A stretch of DNA of 64,000 bases from Clostridium felsineum DSM 794 (lineage in GTDB: Bacteria > Bacillota > Clostridia > Clostridiales > Clostridiaceae). The stretch's first letter is position 1, and the number at the start of each line of letters is the position of its first letter. A program made the translations under genes and the position numbers. Below are positions 43,136 to 52,443 of this stretch, piece after piece. Location: assembly GCF_002006355.2 (NCBI RefSeq), contig NZ_CP096980.1:1302001-1366000 (forward strand), written 5' to 3'. Under the pieces are notes generated by a model, which saw only the letters and a program-made list of their open reading frames with translations, was not told where the DNA came from and did not search any database.

Positions 43136-44575
43136 ATGAAAAAAAAATTAAAAATCGTTATAAGTATGTCATTACTTATAACTTTTAGTAGCGTATCAAA
43201 TGTATTTGCAGCATCAGTTAAAAAAGGAAACCATAATTTAAAATTGGCAGCATATTCGCAAATGAAAAAAAGTATCAAAACTGCAGAAGCTGAGACACAT
43301 TATAATGAAGCTACACCTGGAAGTGGTTTTATTAATGCAAAAGTAGGGGATGTGTTAGATAACCCAGAAGAAAGTTGGACAAGATATGATGATTCTAATA
43401 GCAAAATAGTTTATAAAGGTAATTGGACAACTTTAAATTATGGAGGAGATGGTAACTGGGATAAACAATATCAAGGAACAAATTCACTAGATGCAAGTAT
43501 TGTATTTTGTTTTAAAGGAACCAAACTTAGATTGATATCTTCAATGTCAAACTATTGTAGCAATAACATAATAGTAACTATTGATGGAAAAGTTGATCAT
43601 TTTAATGAAGGAAATAATAGTGATGGTGCTTTATGGAAAATGTTGGCTTATCAAAAGGATGGATTAGAGGATAAAATACATACAGTAAAAATATCAATGG
43701 CTCCTAACGAAACAAAACCAATAGATAATAAAAAAAATGGTGAAAACAATTATTGGATGGAATTAGATGCTGTTGATATAGATACAACTGGTGCGTTAGA
43801 AGATTTACCTACTGTAAATTTAGATAAGACAGAAGATTCAATATTAAAAGATCAAACAGAGCAACTAGTGGCTACAGTTAATCCGGAAGATTTGGCAAAT
43901 AAGGACTTAGATTGGGTATCAAGTGATCCAAGTATAGCAACAGTTGATGAATCTGGAAAAGTAACAGGGATAAAGCCTGGAAATACTACTATAACAGCTA
44001 CAACTAAGGATGGAAGTAATATAAGTGCAACATGTAAATTAGCAGTTGATGATTATTGGACTGGAACTACTTTAGGTAATGCTACTGTAAAAAATAAATT
44101 AGATCAACCTGATAAGGGTTGGATAAGATATGATGATTCTAATAGTAGAGTATTGCATAATGGTAGCTTTGAGACTTTAAAACTTGGAGGAAGCGAAAAT
44201 TGTGGAGGCTCTTATCAAGGAACCCATTCAAAAGATGCAAGTATTGTATTTTCCTTTAAAGGAACTAAACTTAGGTTGATATCTTCAATGTCAAACTATT
44301 GTAGCGATGGAATAATGGTAACTATTGATGGAAAAAGTGAATATTTTGATGAAGGAAATAATAGTGATACTGCTTTATGGCAAATGTTGGTTTATCAAAA
44401 GGATGGGTTAGAGGATACAATACATACAGTAAAAATATCAATGGATAATGAAACACAACCAACAACTAATACAAAAATTGGTGCAAACAATTATTGGATG
44501 GAATTAGATGCTATTGATGTTGGTTTAGATGATGGACAAGCTCCACAAGATTTACCGGAAACAAATTTGAATTAA
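43136..44575 (+). CDS. Secreted repeat protein with two beta-sandwich modules and an Ig-like Big_2 domain
   Basis: 479 residues. Signal peptide with cleavage after VFAA (~26). Module 1 (~60-220) and module 2 (~310-470) are close repeats: W-RYDDSNS, GT-S-DASIVF-FKGTKLRL, SSMSNYCS, TIDGK, EGNNSD and NNYWMELDA. Between them (~228-305) is a Big_2 domain (DWVSSDPSIATVDESGKVTG). The repeats resemble carbohydrate-binding or surface adhesion modules; binding is inferred. The protein ends DLPETNLN, just where a second Big_2 domain would start (compare DLPTVNLDKTE), so the C-terminus may be truncated. GGAGG site. Confidence 0.85.
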   Translation: MKKKLKIVISMSLLITFSSVSNVFAASVKKGNHNLKLAAYSQMKKSIKTAEAETHYNEATPGSGFINAKVGDVLDNPEESWTRYDDSNSKIVYKGNWTTLNYGGDGNWDKQYQGTNSLDASIVFCFKGTKLRLISSMSNYCSNNIIVTIDGKVDHFNEGNNSDGALWKMLAYQKDGLEDKIHTVKISMAPNETKPIDNKKNGENNYWMELDAVDIDTTGALEDLPTVNLDKTEDSILKDQTEQLVATVNPEDLANKDLDWVSSDPSIATVDESGKVTGIKPGNTTITATTKDGSNISATCKLAVDDYWTGTTLGNATVKNKLDQPDKGWIRYDDSNSRVLHNGSFETLKLGGSENCGGSYQGTHSKDASIVFSFKGTKLRLISSMSNYCSDGIMVTIDGKSEYFDEGNNSDTALWQMLVYQKDGLEDTIHTVKISMDNETQPTTNTKIGANNYWMELDAIDVGLDDGQAPQDLPETNLN

Positions 44576-44653
44576 AAATAGTAAAAATCGAAAAAATAAT
44601 AGAACTCATTTGTTATGAGTTAATTGTTTAAAGTGAAAAATTTACAAACAAAG

Positions 44654-44684
44654 AAAGAAGGATATAGATTCCTTCTTTTTTATT
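44654..44684 (+). terminator. Terminator after the secreted repeat protein gene
   Basis: AAAGAAGGA and TCCTTCTTT with a 7-base loop and a T-rich tail. Confidence 0.82.
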
Positions 44685-44703
44685 TAGCATATTTAGATGC
44701 TAT

Positions 44704-44737
44704 CAAAAAGCTAAAACAGGGAGCTTCAGCTCCCCCC
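44704..44737 (-). terminator. Terminator of the MCP-like receptor gene
   Basis: On the minus strand GGGAGC-TGAA-GCTCCC is followed by TGTTTTAGCTTTTTG, a GC-rich stem with a broken T-tract just after the stop at 44743. Confidence 0.88.
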
Positions 44738-44742
44738 TATAC

Positions 44743-46242
44743 CTACTTTTGTATGGTCTCCACAAGCTTCTTTACAATGTCCTGCATTTCCTCTATTGCC
44801 TTAAGAATTTCACCTATATTTTCATTCTGCTGTTCAATATTTCCTAGAATCTCTTCACTTGAAGCTGCATGCTGCTCGGACATACTTGATATAAAATCCA
44901 TTTCCTCTTCAATATCTTTGAACAGGTCAGTTATATTATTTATCATTCTAGTTTCATCAAATATATTTAGTTTATTTGTATTAAAGGAACTAACTACAAA
45001 ATTAAATTTGTTTAAAACATCATAAACTAGAGTAAAGCTTTCCTTGGCAGCTAAATTTCCTTTTGCAACTTTATTGAAGGTTTCGTTTGTTATCAAGTTT
45101 ATTTCTTCAATAATTTCATTTATATTGTTGACCATTTCAGAGCTGCTGGTTGCAAGTTTATTTATTTCATCTGCTACTATAGCAAAACCACGTCCTGCTT
45201 CACCAGCCTTTGCGGCTTCTATATTAGCGTTTATAGAAAGAAGATTTGTTTGGTCGGCTATGCGTTTAATAGAACTCAAAAATTTTGTTATTTTACCAGC
45301 ACTTTCTTGGAGCTTTATTACGGTTTCAAGAGAGGAATCCACAGCATCCTTAACGACTCTTACCTTATCACACATAGTGTTTATTTTATCGGTACCTTCT
45401 TTTATATTATCATTTAGTGTTATTTCTGATTCTTTGATACCATTTGAAAGCTCTTCAACTTTAACTTCTTTTTGAAAAACTGTTTGTATTTTATTAGATA
45501 TAGTTAATATACTTTTGGCTTCTTCACTTATCCCTTCGGCATTTTCGTTTACAGCTTGTGTTATTTCACCGCTGGATTGTTTTAGACCAATTAGATTTAA
45601 ATCGAAGCTTTTTAGATTTTTATCTAGTACAGTTGAAGTTTCAGAAATCAAGTCCATTGAAGCTTCTAAATTTTTTATCAATTTTTGGGTTTCCAAATCT
45701 TTTTTTTGTAGAGATTTTGTTAAGGCATTAGCCCACCTAGTTAAGAGATATATTAATACTATTACAGCATTTACTAAAACTAAAGTGAATATGAACATGA
45801 GAAGATTTGAATTAAAACCTAGAAGCATTTTTGATGAAATTATATATAAAGTTATCAAGGATATATTAAGAAAAAATCCATGAAATATTATAAGCTTTTC
45901 ATTAAAGTACGTAGATATGGTAGTCATGCTTATAAAAAAGTAGATAAAAAATGAAATAGTTGTTTTTGAATTAAAGTAAGTTAGCGCAGAAATAGATAGG
46001 AGCATTAAAAGACTGTAGAGCATACCTTTTGTAGTTGTTTTTAAATTAAGCTTGTATATTAAAATTGCAATAACTTCAATTGCCAAAGAGAGAACTATCA
46101 AACCTATAAACTCAAATTCAGATACTTGATTAAATGCTAGTACAAGAAAGATTAGCAAAATTGTAGATATCACAATGGTATTTATTAAATTAGCTTTTTT
46201 TAAATTGTAACCCATTTTTTCATCCATTTTAAGCATCCACAA
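44743..46242 (-). CDS. Methyl-accepting chemotaxis-type receptor with multi-TM N-terminus
   Basis: About 499 residues. Five or six TM helices (~15-175) replace the usual two-TM periplasmic sensor, so the input may be sensed within the membrane. The C-terminal signalling domain has the CheA/CheW-binding hairpin tip ADQTNLLSINANIEAAKAGE and then GRGFAIVADEINKLATSSS. The start is uncertain: the frame opens with TTG, an ATG lies six bases on, and no good ribosome site is close. Chemotaxis or another Che-linked response is expected. Confidence 0.9.
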   Translation of the reverse strand: MWMLKMDEKMGYNLKKANLINTIVISTILLIFLVLAFNQVSEFEFIGLIVLSLAIEVIAILIYKLNLKTTTKGMLYSLLMLLSISALTYFNSKTTISFFIYFFISMTTISTYFNEKLIIFHGFFLNISLITLYIISSKMLLGFNSNLLMFIFTLVLVNAVIVLIYLLTRWANALTKSLQKKDLETQKLIKNLEASMDLISETSTVLDKNLKSFDLNLIGLKQSSGEITQAVNENAEGISEEAKSILTISNKIQTVFQKEVKVEELSNGIKESEITLNDNIKEGTDKINTMCDKVRVVKDAVDSSLETVIKLQESAGKITKFLSSIKRIADQTNLLSINANIEAAKAGEAGRGFAIVADEINKLATSSSEMVNNINEIIEEINLITNETFNKVAKGNLAAKESFTLVYDVLNKFNFVVSSFNTNKLNIFDETRMINNITDLFKDIEEEMDFISSMSEQHAASSEEILGNIEQQNENIGEILKAIEEMQDIVKKLVETIQK

Positions 46243-46276
46243 ATTAAAAAATGTGAATTTTGCACCTCACTTTTTT

Positions 46277-46319
46277 AAAATAATAAATCACATAAAAGAT
46301 ATATGTGATTTATTATTTT
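46277..46319 (-). terminator. Long AT-rich hairpin downstream of the 141-aa membrane gene
   Basis: Perfect 18-base arms from 46277-46294 and 46302-46319 (core AAATCACATA / TATGTGATTT) around a 7-base loop, with a T-run on the minus strand. It probably ends the 46331-46756 transcript. Confidence 0.75.
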
Positions 46320-46330
46320 ATCGTAAGATA

Positions 46331-46756
46331 TTACGAACTTGATTGTTCAGTAGTAATAGTGAGTTTTAGAAGTGCATCATGAAGCTTTTCAAAAAGTAGT
46401 CCAGCCACTAACCAATATGGAAAGTAGTCTAATCTGGTTATGCCCTGAATTGTAAATGGACCATTATTGTAATGCCATGGACAGGTACCCAATACGAGAG
46501 CTAAAAAAGAGCCTATTAAATATTCAAAAATAATTATCAATGCTGAATAAATCGCCCCCCTTATTATAATAGGCAAATGTCTTATATTGTTGTGAATGGG
46601 TTCTAAAAAAATTGCCAAACCATATATTAAAAACATCCACATATTTGTCCAAGCACGTAGAGTTACATCACCATTTAACATGGAGCCAAACCCAGTCCAT
46701 ACAATTTCAACACACCAACCAGCAATACCATAAAGTATAAATCTTAAAATTTTCAT
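46331..46756 (-). CDS. Small membrane protein, putative ABC-transporter type IV (DUF1113-like) family
   Basis: 141 residues with four hydrophobic segments. Signature features are GIAGWCVEIVWTG near the start, a WMFLIYGLAIFLEP core and CPWHYN-GPFTIQGITRLDYFP. These match small membrane proteins often annotated as ABC-transporter permease-like, whose biochemical role is unknown. No ATPase gene is near, so transport is doubtful. Monocistronic, with a terminator hairpin after it. Confidence 0.75.
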   Translation of the reverse strand: MKILRFILYGIAGWCVEIVWTGFGSMLNGDVTLRAWTNMWMFLIYGLAIFLEPIHNNIRHLPIIIRGAIYSALIIIFEYLIGSFLALVLGTCPWHYNNGPFTIQGITRLDYFPYWLVAGLLFEKLHDALLKLTITTEQSSS

Positions 46757-46924
46757 GAGTTTAGTTTGCCTACATTAACTTAAAATATTCATGCATAAAA
46801 AAGTATTAAGAGGCTTCTATATATACTATGCAGTATAAATTATTTTGGTATTTTACTTAGACTTAACATTCCCATAATGTAATAAAGCTATAATTAAACT
46901 AAATATTTAAAGTGAGGTATGTTT

Positions 46925-48208
46925 ATGAAATTCAGTAAGACAGAAAAAAGTTGGATATTCTATGATTGTACTATTTCTACCTACAGCATGATAATTATAA
47001 CAGCTATACTGCCTATTTACTTTAGAATGGTTTTTAAAAATGGGGGCTCCGAGGCTAGCGCTACAGCTTATTGGGGGTATTCAAATTCTATAGGAAGGTT
47101 CTTAATAGCGTTATTAGCACCAATACTTGGAACAATTGCAGATTATATGGGATATAAAATGAAGTTTTTTAAGGTATTTTGCATTATGGGTATAGCATTT
47201 ACAGGGCTTATTGCAGCAGTGCCTGATACCTCTTGGGTGCTTCTTGTTATAGTATTTATATTTAGTACTATAGGAAATGCGGGAAGTAACATTTTTTATG
47301 ATGCTTTTCTAGTAGATGTAGCACCTAAAAGTAAAATGGATATTATATCATCTATTGCGTATGCAGCAGGTTATTTAGGAAATATTCTAGCATTTTTTAT
47401 ATGTATGAGTATAGTTATAGCAGCGCAGCTTAAAATAATTCCAATTTCTATTACCTTGGCATGTAAAATCGTATTTGTAATAACTGCAATATGGTGTTTA
47501 ATATTTTCACTACCTATAATTAAAAATGTTAAGCAGGTTTATGGTATAGAAAAGGAGCCAAAGGTTTTAAAAAATAGCATAAAAAGATTGGGACATACAT
47601 TGAAAAATATAAAGGAACATAAGAATTTAGTACTATTTTTAGTAGCATATTTCTTTTTCATAGATGGGGTAAATACTATCATAACAATGGCAACTTCTTT
47701 TGGCGCGGATCTTGGCATAAATTCTTCAATGCTTTTAGTTGTGCTTTTATTTACTCAATTTGTAGCCTTTCCTTGTGCCATTCTATTTGGAAAGCTTTCT
47801 TCTAAATTTAAAGGAAAGAAAATGCTTTATGTGGGAATAATAATTTATTCAATAATTTGTATATATGCAAACTTCATTCATAATATAGTTGGATTTTTTA
47901 TACTGGCTATGCTAGTGGGAACTTCTCAAGGTGGAATTCAGGCACTTAGCAGATCATATTTTGGAAAACTTGTACCAAAGGAAAAGAACAATGAATTTTT
48001 CGGTTTTTTTAATATATTTGGGAGATTTGCAACTATTCTAGGACCTCTACTCGTAGGAGTAATAACTCAAATTACAGGCAAGTCCACTAATGGAGTATTC
48101 AGTATTTTGATTCTTTTTATAATTGGTGGAATTATGCTTACTAAGGTTAAAGATGATGGTTGTGATAGTGAAAATATTGTAGGAGATAGTGTTGCGGCTG
48201 CGGAATGA
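46925..48208 (+). CDS. MFS transporter, UMF1/Atg22-like
   Basis: The ATG at 46925 lies seven bases after GTGAGG; the ATG at 46919 is too close to it. 427 residues, twelve TM helices. The opening KTEKSWIFYDCTISTYSM and the GTSQGGIQALSRSYFGKLVP segment are typical of the UMF1 branch, whose eukaryotic member Atg22 exports amino acids from the vacuole. The substrate here is unknown; efflux of amino acids or other small metabolites is plausible. Confidence 0.88.
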   Translation: MKFSKTEKSWIFYDCTISTYSMIIITAILPIYFRMVFKNGGSEASATAYWGYSNSIGRFLIALLAPILGTIADYMGYKMKFFKVFCIMGIAFTGLIAAVPDTSWVLLVIVFIFSTIGNAGSNIFYDAFLVDVAPKSKMDIISSIAYAAGYLGNILAFFICMSIVIAAQLKIIPISITLACKIVFVITAIWCLIFSLPIIKNVKQVYGIEKEPKVLKNSIKRLGHTLKNIKEHKNLVLFLVAYFFFIDGVNTIITMATSFGADLGINSSMLLVVLLFTQFVAFPCAILFGKLSSKFKGKKMLYVGIIIYSIICIYANFIHNIVGFFILAMLVGTSQGGIQALSRSYFGKLVPKEKNNEFFGFFNIFGRFATILGPLLVGVITQITGKSTNGVFSILILFIIGGIMLTKVKDDGCDSENIVGDSVAAAE

Positions 48209-48214
48209 TTTCTT

Positions 48215-48254
48215 AAAAAAAGCTGACTTATTGTTTGTAAGTCAGCTTTTTTCT
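48215..48254. terminator. Bidirectional terminator between MFS and gpmA
   Basis: AAAAAAGCTGACTTA and TAAGTCAGCTTTTTT around a 7-base loop; it serves both converging genes. Confidence 0.9.
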
Positions 48255-48984
48255 AAACATGTTTTGGAAATTTGTCGTCAGCTATTTTTCCTTCCATTCC
48301 TAAATAATAACGATCTATTGGTTTAAGGTCATCAGAAAGTTCATATACAAGTGGAGTTCCAGTAGGTATATTTAAGTTTGCAATTCCATCACTAGGTATA
48401 TCGTCAAGGTATTTAACAAGTGCCCTTAGGGTATTCCCGTGAGCAGCTATTATTATATTTTTTCCTGAGTTTATATCCTTAGATATTAAGTTGTTCCAAT
48501 CTTCAAGAACTCTTTTTTCTGTATCCTCTAGATTTTCAGTAAGAGGAAGTTCTTCTGGTTTTAAAGAAGCATATTTTTTTTCATTTCCTGGATATCTTTT
48601 ATCCGTCTTTTCTAAAGCTGGTGGTCTTACTTCTACTGAACGCCTCCAAAGCTTAACTTGATCATCACCATATTTTGTTCTAGTTTCATCTTTATTGAGT
48701 CCTTGAAGTGCACCATAATGTCTTTCATTTAATCTCCATGATTTGTAAACAGGTATCCACAAAAGATCCATTTCATAAAGTACTATTTGAAGAGTTCTTA
48801 TGGCTCTTTTTAGAACCGAAGTATAGGCAGCGTCAAAGGTATAGTTATTCTTTTTTAGTATTCTTCCAGCTTGAGCAGCTTCACTAACACCATCAATAGA
48901 TAAATCAACGTCTGTCCAGCCAGTGAATCTGTTTTCTTTATTCCATTCGCTTTGACCATGCCTTAATAGCACTAATCTTCTCAC
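48253..48984 (-). CDS. gpmA: 2,3-bisphosphoglycerate-dependent phosphoglycerate mutase
   Basis: 243 residues. It has the phospho-histidine motif LLRHGQSEWNKENRFTGW (His ~8), LNERHYGALQGLNKDET and the second catalytic His in IIAAHGNTLRAL. It interconverts 3- and 2-phosphoglycerate in glycolysis through a phospho-His that needs 2,3-BPG. Full-length and intact. Clostridia commonly also carry the Mn-dependent GpmI type, so this may be a second enzyme. GGTGGCG ribosome site; single-gene transcript. Confidence 0.95.
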   Translation of the reverse strand: MRRLVLLRHGQSEWNKENRFTGWTDVDLSIDGVSEAAQAGRILKKNNYTFDAAYTSVLKRAIRTLQIVLYEMDLLWIPVYKSWRLNERHYGALQGLNKDETRTKYGDDQVKLWRRSVEVRPPALEKTDKRYPGNEKKYASLKPEELPLTENLEDTEKRVLEDWNNLISKDINSGKNIIIAAHGNTLRALVKYLDDIPSDGIANLNIPTGTPLVYELSDDLKPIDRYYLGMEGKIADDKFPKHV

Positions 48985-49176
48985 AATATCGCCACCTTTT
49001 AAATAAATTTACATTACTTATAAATTATTATTAGGCAAATGAGTAAAAATTATTTATAATATATAATATACTGTATTTAAAAAATGTTATATTATTATAA
49101 AAAAAGGATTAGGATATAATCATAATTTATATAATGTTTAAAGGTAATTTACACTGTAGAAAGGAAGATTAATTAA

Positions 49177-50469
49177 ATGAGTAATAAAATTAAACCGTCG
49201 ATTTTGCCAGGCTTTATGGAACTTTTACCTAAAGAGCAGCTAGTATTTAATGATATTGTTTCAAAAATAACTGGTGTATATGAGCAAAATGGCTTCTTAC
49301 CTATGGATACTCCAATAATTGAAAAGGAAGAGGTGCTGCTTGCAAAATCGGCAGGAGAAACTGAAAAACAAGTATATCGTATTGATAAAGAAGATAAAAG
49401 GCAAGTTCTAAGATTTGATTTAACAGTTCCGTTCTCAAGATTTGCAGCTCAATATATGAACGATTTAACTTTTCCATTTAAAAGATATCAATTAGGGAAA
49501 GTTTATAGAGGAGAAAGAAATCAAAAGGGACGTTACAGAGAATTTTATCAATGTGATGTTGACGTTGTTGGAAATGGAAGCTTAAGTATAAAAAATGATG
49601 CTTTTGTAATAAATATGGCTTCAAAGGCTTTAAAGAAAATAGGACTTAATAGCTATAAATTTCAAATAAGCAACAGAAAAATACTTACAGGTATATTAGA
49701 AGGACTTAACATAACAAACATGCAGGAAGTTATGATTCTTATAGATAAATACGATAAAATTACAGAAGAACAATTTTTATCTGATTTAGTTAAGCTTGTA
49801 GGTGAAGAAAATTCTAAGGTTATTGATGAAGTTATAAAGATAAGCGGTTCAAGTGATGATGTTGTAGAAGGTCTAAAAAAAGTAGCTGTAAAAAATGAAA
49901 TGCTTGAAAAAGGAATAGAGGAAACTGAAGAAGTTATAAAGTACCTTAAATTATTTGGAGTAGAGGACAGCGAGTATGCTATAAACCTTAAAATAATAAG
50001 AGGACTGGATTATTATACTGGTACAGTGTTTGAAACTCTTTTAACAGGTAATGAATCTTATGGCTCTATATGCTCAGGTGGAAGATATGATAATTTAGCA
50101 CAAAATTATACTGAAAATGTTCTTCCCGGAGTAGGAATGTCTATTGGTATAACAAGACTTTTCTTTGTGTTAAAAGAAATTGGTTTTATAGAAAATTATA
50201 AGGGATCATTGAATGATAAATATCTTATAATACCTATAGGGGAAACCTTTGAATACTGCACTGAAGTTCTAAATAAACTTCTTCAAAGCGGAAAAAGTGC
50301 TGAAATATACTTTGAAGATGGAAAACTTAAAAAGAAACTTACATATGCAAATAAGCTAGATATAAAATATGTAATTTTAATTGGAGAAGATGAGGTTACA
50401 AATAGCGAACTAGTTATAAAAGATATGGTAACTGGTGAGCAAAAGAAATTAAAAATAGAAGAACTTTAA
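49177..50469 (+). CDS. hisS: Histidyl-tRNA synthetase of eukaryote/archaeal-like type
   Basis: 430 residues. Class II motifs are present: motif 2 as GKVYRGERNQKGRYREFYQC, the histidine-binding RGLDYYTGTVFE and SICSGGRYD, motif 3 as GVGMSIGITRLF, and a C-terminal anticodon domain (~330-430). Motif-2-flanking LRFDLTVPFSRF and YQCDVDVVG resemble eukaryotic or archaeal HisRS rather than the usual bacterial LRPEGT form. It charges tRNA-His. Motif 2 and the anticodon domain argue against HisZ. No T-box leader is visible in the 192-base upstream gap. Confidence 0.9.
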   Translation: MSNKIKPSILPGFMELLPKEQLVFNDIVSKITGVYEQNGFLPMDTPIIEKEEVLLAKSAGETEKQVYRIDKEDKRQVLRFDLTVPFSRFAAQYMNDLTFPFKRYQLGKVYRGERNQKGRYREFYQCDVDVVGNGSLSIKNDAFVINMASKALKKIGLNSYKFQISNRKILTGILEGLNITNMQEVMILIDKYDKITEEQFLSDLVKLVGEENSKVIDEVIKISGSSDDVVEGLKKVAVKNEMLEKGIEETEEVIKYLKLFGVEDSEYAINLKIIRGLDYYTGTVFETLLTGNESYGSICSGGRYDNLAQNYTENVLPGVGMSIGITRLFFVLKEIGFIENYKGSLNDKYLIIPIGETFEYCTEVLNKLLQSGKSAEIYFEDGKLKKKLTYANKLDIKYVILIGEDEVTNSELVIKDMVTGEQKKLKIEEL

Positions 50470-50472
50470 TAA

Positions 50473-50505
50473 AGAGGCTGCGATTTTAGGCAGCCTCTCA
50501 TTTTT
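50473..50505. terminator. Terminator shared by hisS and the TetR gene
   Basis: AGAGGCTGC and GCAGCCTCT, an 8-base loop and CATTTTT. The convergent TetR gene stops inside it. Confidence 0.9.
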
Positions 50506-51046
50506 CTATGCCACGAAATATTATTTTTATAACCTCTTCGATTGCCTCATGAGAAGTTAATTTATTAGAAAGTAAAAAGTCATAATCTAAAAATGTATTG
50601 CTAATTTCCTCAAATATTTTACATAGTATAGGAAAATTTATGTCCTCACGAATATGGCCATTTTTAATCTCTTCCTTTAATAAATTATTTACTGCGTTTA
50701 CTTTGAAATCCTTCAAAAGATTGAGTTTCTTAAAAGCCTCTGGATAAAATATCTCCATATCCTTTAATATTTTAATAGGTAGTTTGTACTTATGATTTGA
50801 ATATATTATATTATTGAGTTTTTCGTGGAAGTCAACCTTATCATTAAGCACATTTTCTACACTTTCTTTGTCTGATTTTATTACGGAATTAAAGAATTCT
50901 TCTATAATTGCATCCTTACTATTATAGTATTTATATATAGTTTTTTTACTTATCTTGAGTTCTTTTGCAATATCATCTACTGTGAATTTTTTAAGACCGT
51001 ACATTCGTATTTTTTCAGCAGCTAAATCCAATATTTTATCTTTCAT
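50498..51046 (-). CDS. TetR/AcrR family repressor
   Basis: The ATG at 51046 lies seven bases from a GGAGG site; the ATG at 51058 would start before that site. 182 residues. HTH near the start: KILDLAAEKIRMYGLKKFTV, then DDIAKELKISKKTIYKYYNSK. The ligand domain is unspecific. It overlaps the end of the MFS gene by 11 bases and is the second gene of that operon, so it very probably represses its own promoter at 52262-52290 and releases it when a toxic compound binds. Confidence 0.9.
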   Translation of the reverse strand: MKDKILDLAAEKIRMYGLKKFTVDDIAKELKISKKTIYKYYNSKDAIIEEFFNSVIKSDKESVENVLNDKVDFHEKLNNIIYSNHKYKLPIKILKDMEIFYPEAFKKLNLLKDFKVNAVNNLLKEEIKNGHIREDINFPILCKIFEEISNTFLDYDFLLSNKLTSHEAIEEVIKIIFRGIEK

Positions 51047-52208
51047 TTTTTCCTCCATATAAAGAGATAAAAATACCTATAAGTGCAGTTAAAATAATGG
51101 TTATAAGTACTCCGTTTTGCGAAATAGATAAAAAGGCTCCTGCAAATATTCCACCTAAGAAGGAACCTATATATTGGAAGGAGTTAAATATACCATTACC
51201 AGTTCCTCGGCAATTTTCATCTACAATATTATTAATGTTATTGGCGGTTAAGGTTACTAAACATACATATCCGCACATAAAAAGTATAGTACCTATTAGT
51301 ATATAAGTAAAACTATTATTATTGAAATACAGAATATTTCCCAAAAGTATACTAGTAAATGAGACAATTATAATAAGTGATGTATTTTTTTTAGTACAAA
51401 ATTTTAAAACAATTTTCATTACGATTACAGCGATAAGAATAGATGGGAAAAATACTTTCCACATTCCATATTGATCAGTTAGCTTTTCTAAATAAATAGG
51501 AAGAAAATAAAATACAGATACCATAATAAAATTGTTTATAAAGGCAGATAAATTTGAAATTATAAATGATTTATTCTTAAATAAAAGTTTTAAGTCACTT
51601 TTTAGAGAGTTAGCTTTCTTCTCTATTTTTTTATCTTCCTTAAGGAATAATAGGATATAAAGAGAATTTATAAGGAGAATAAGTGAACATACTAAAAACA
51701 TCTTATTTACGGATATAAAGTGATTTATAATAGGGCCTATAGCGAAGGACAATGCAGCAGCAATAGCTATAAAAGATCCCAGTATTCCTAAAGCTTTGGT
51801 TCTATTATTTTCACTAGCAGAACTAAAAACCCAAGAGTAGGCAGAACCTATTATAGCACCACTTCCTTGAAGAAACCTTGCAAATATTAAAACATATATA
51901 TTTTTGGCAAAGTAGGCAAGTAAAAGACCTAAAACAACTTGAATTAGTCCAAGTACAACTACAGGTTTATTTCCAATTTTATCACTTAATATTCCATAGG
52001 GTATTTGGAATAGGGCTTGGGCAATACCAAAGGTGCCAAGAGCTGCTCCTGCAAGTAAAGGAGTGTTATAAGAAAGTGTTTTACTGTAGGTAGATATAAA
52101 AGGCATTACTAGTGTCATTGACATCTGTCGTATTCCAAGTGCAAGGCTTATCATTACTACAAAAGAAAGTTCTTTTCTGGTTTTGTAATTTTGATCCATG
52201 TTTAGCAA
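51036..52208 (-). CDS. MFS efflux transporter paired with TetR
   Basis: 390 residues, twelve TM helices, with the loop 2-3 signature YGILSDKIGNKPVVVLG and a motif C-like region in TM5 (LGILGSFIAIAAALSFAIGP), typical of drug:H+ antiporters. The operon order MFS-TetR with an operator at the promoter points to inducible efflux. Substrate unknown. AAGGAG site upstream of ATG. Confidence 0.88.
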   Translation of the reverse strand: MLNMDQNYKTRKELSFVVMISLALGIRQMSMTLVMPFISTYSKTLSYNTPLLAGAALGTFGIAQALFQIPYGILSDKIGNKPVVVLGLIQVVLGLLLAYFAKNIYVLIFARFLQGSGAIIGSAYSWVFSSASENNRTKALGILGSFIAIAAALSFAIGPIINHFISVNKMFLVCSLILLINSLYILLFLKEDKKIEKKANSLKSDLKLLFKNKSFIISNLSAFINNFIMVSVFYFLPIYLEKLTDQYGMWKVFFPSILIAVIVMKIVLKFCTKKNTSLIIIVSFTSILLGNILYFNNNSFTYILIGTILFMCGYVCLVTLTANNINNIVDENCRGTGNGIFNSFQYIGSFLGGIFAGAFLSISQNGVLITIILTALIGIFISLYGGKNER

Positions 52209-52227
52209 CTCCTTATTATAAACTTTG

Positions 52228-52290
52228 GAAACTAAAATAGTTTTACTGGTTTCCTAACTTTATAATAAGTCATAAATTTCCGTATGTAAA
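52228..52290 (-). promoter_or_regulatory. Promoter and TetR operator of the MFS-TetR operon
   Basis: On the minus strand TTTACA (52290-52285), a 17-base spacer and TATTAT (52267-52262) form a good sigma-A promoter. Just downstream, GGAAAC and GTTTCC half-sites (52228-52254), with an inner AAACTA-AAA-TAGTTT dyad, cover the start-site region, where TetR repressors commonly bind. Confidence 0.78.
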
Positions 52291-52378
52291 GTGAAATTTA
52301 TTTAAAGCTAATAATATTTAGACAAGATAGGGTATTAAAAAACTGCAGCTATTCTGATTTTTACTCCAAACAAGATGA

Positions 52379-52417
52379 AAAACAGTAGTGAAAATTATGA
52401 TACATACTACTGTTTTG
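52379..52417 (-). terminator. Terminator of the HAD hydrolase gene
   Basis: AAAACAGTAGT and ACTACTGTTTT around a 16-base loop; on the minus strand a T-run follows. The stretch between it and the MFS promoter shows nothing else. Confidence 0.8.
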
Positions 52418-52443
52418 TTTGTAAAATTATCTTATATTTATCT

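Noticed and set aside
44743..46242. Long plus-strand open frames opposite the MCP-like gene (44624, 45044, 45515)
   Set aside because: They mirror the conserved signalling domain on the minus strand, lack ribosome sites and show no family features.
48985..49176. Possible T-box leader upstream of the histidyl-tRNA synthetase gene
   Set aside because: No T-box consensus (AGGGTGG-type) or antiterminator pair is present, and the gap is only 192 bases.
49177..50469. HisZ (regulatory HisRS-like subunit of ATP phosphoribosyltransferase)
   Set aside because: Motif 2 arginines, histidine-binding motifs and the anticodon-binding domain are all present, and no his biosynthesis genes lie nearby.
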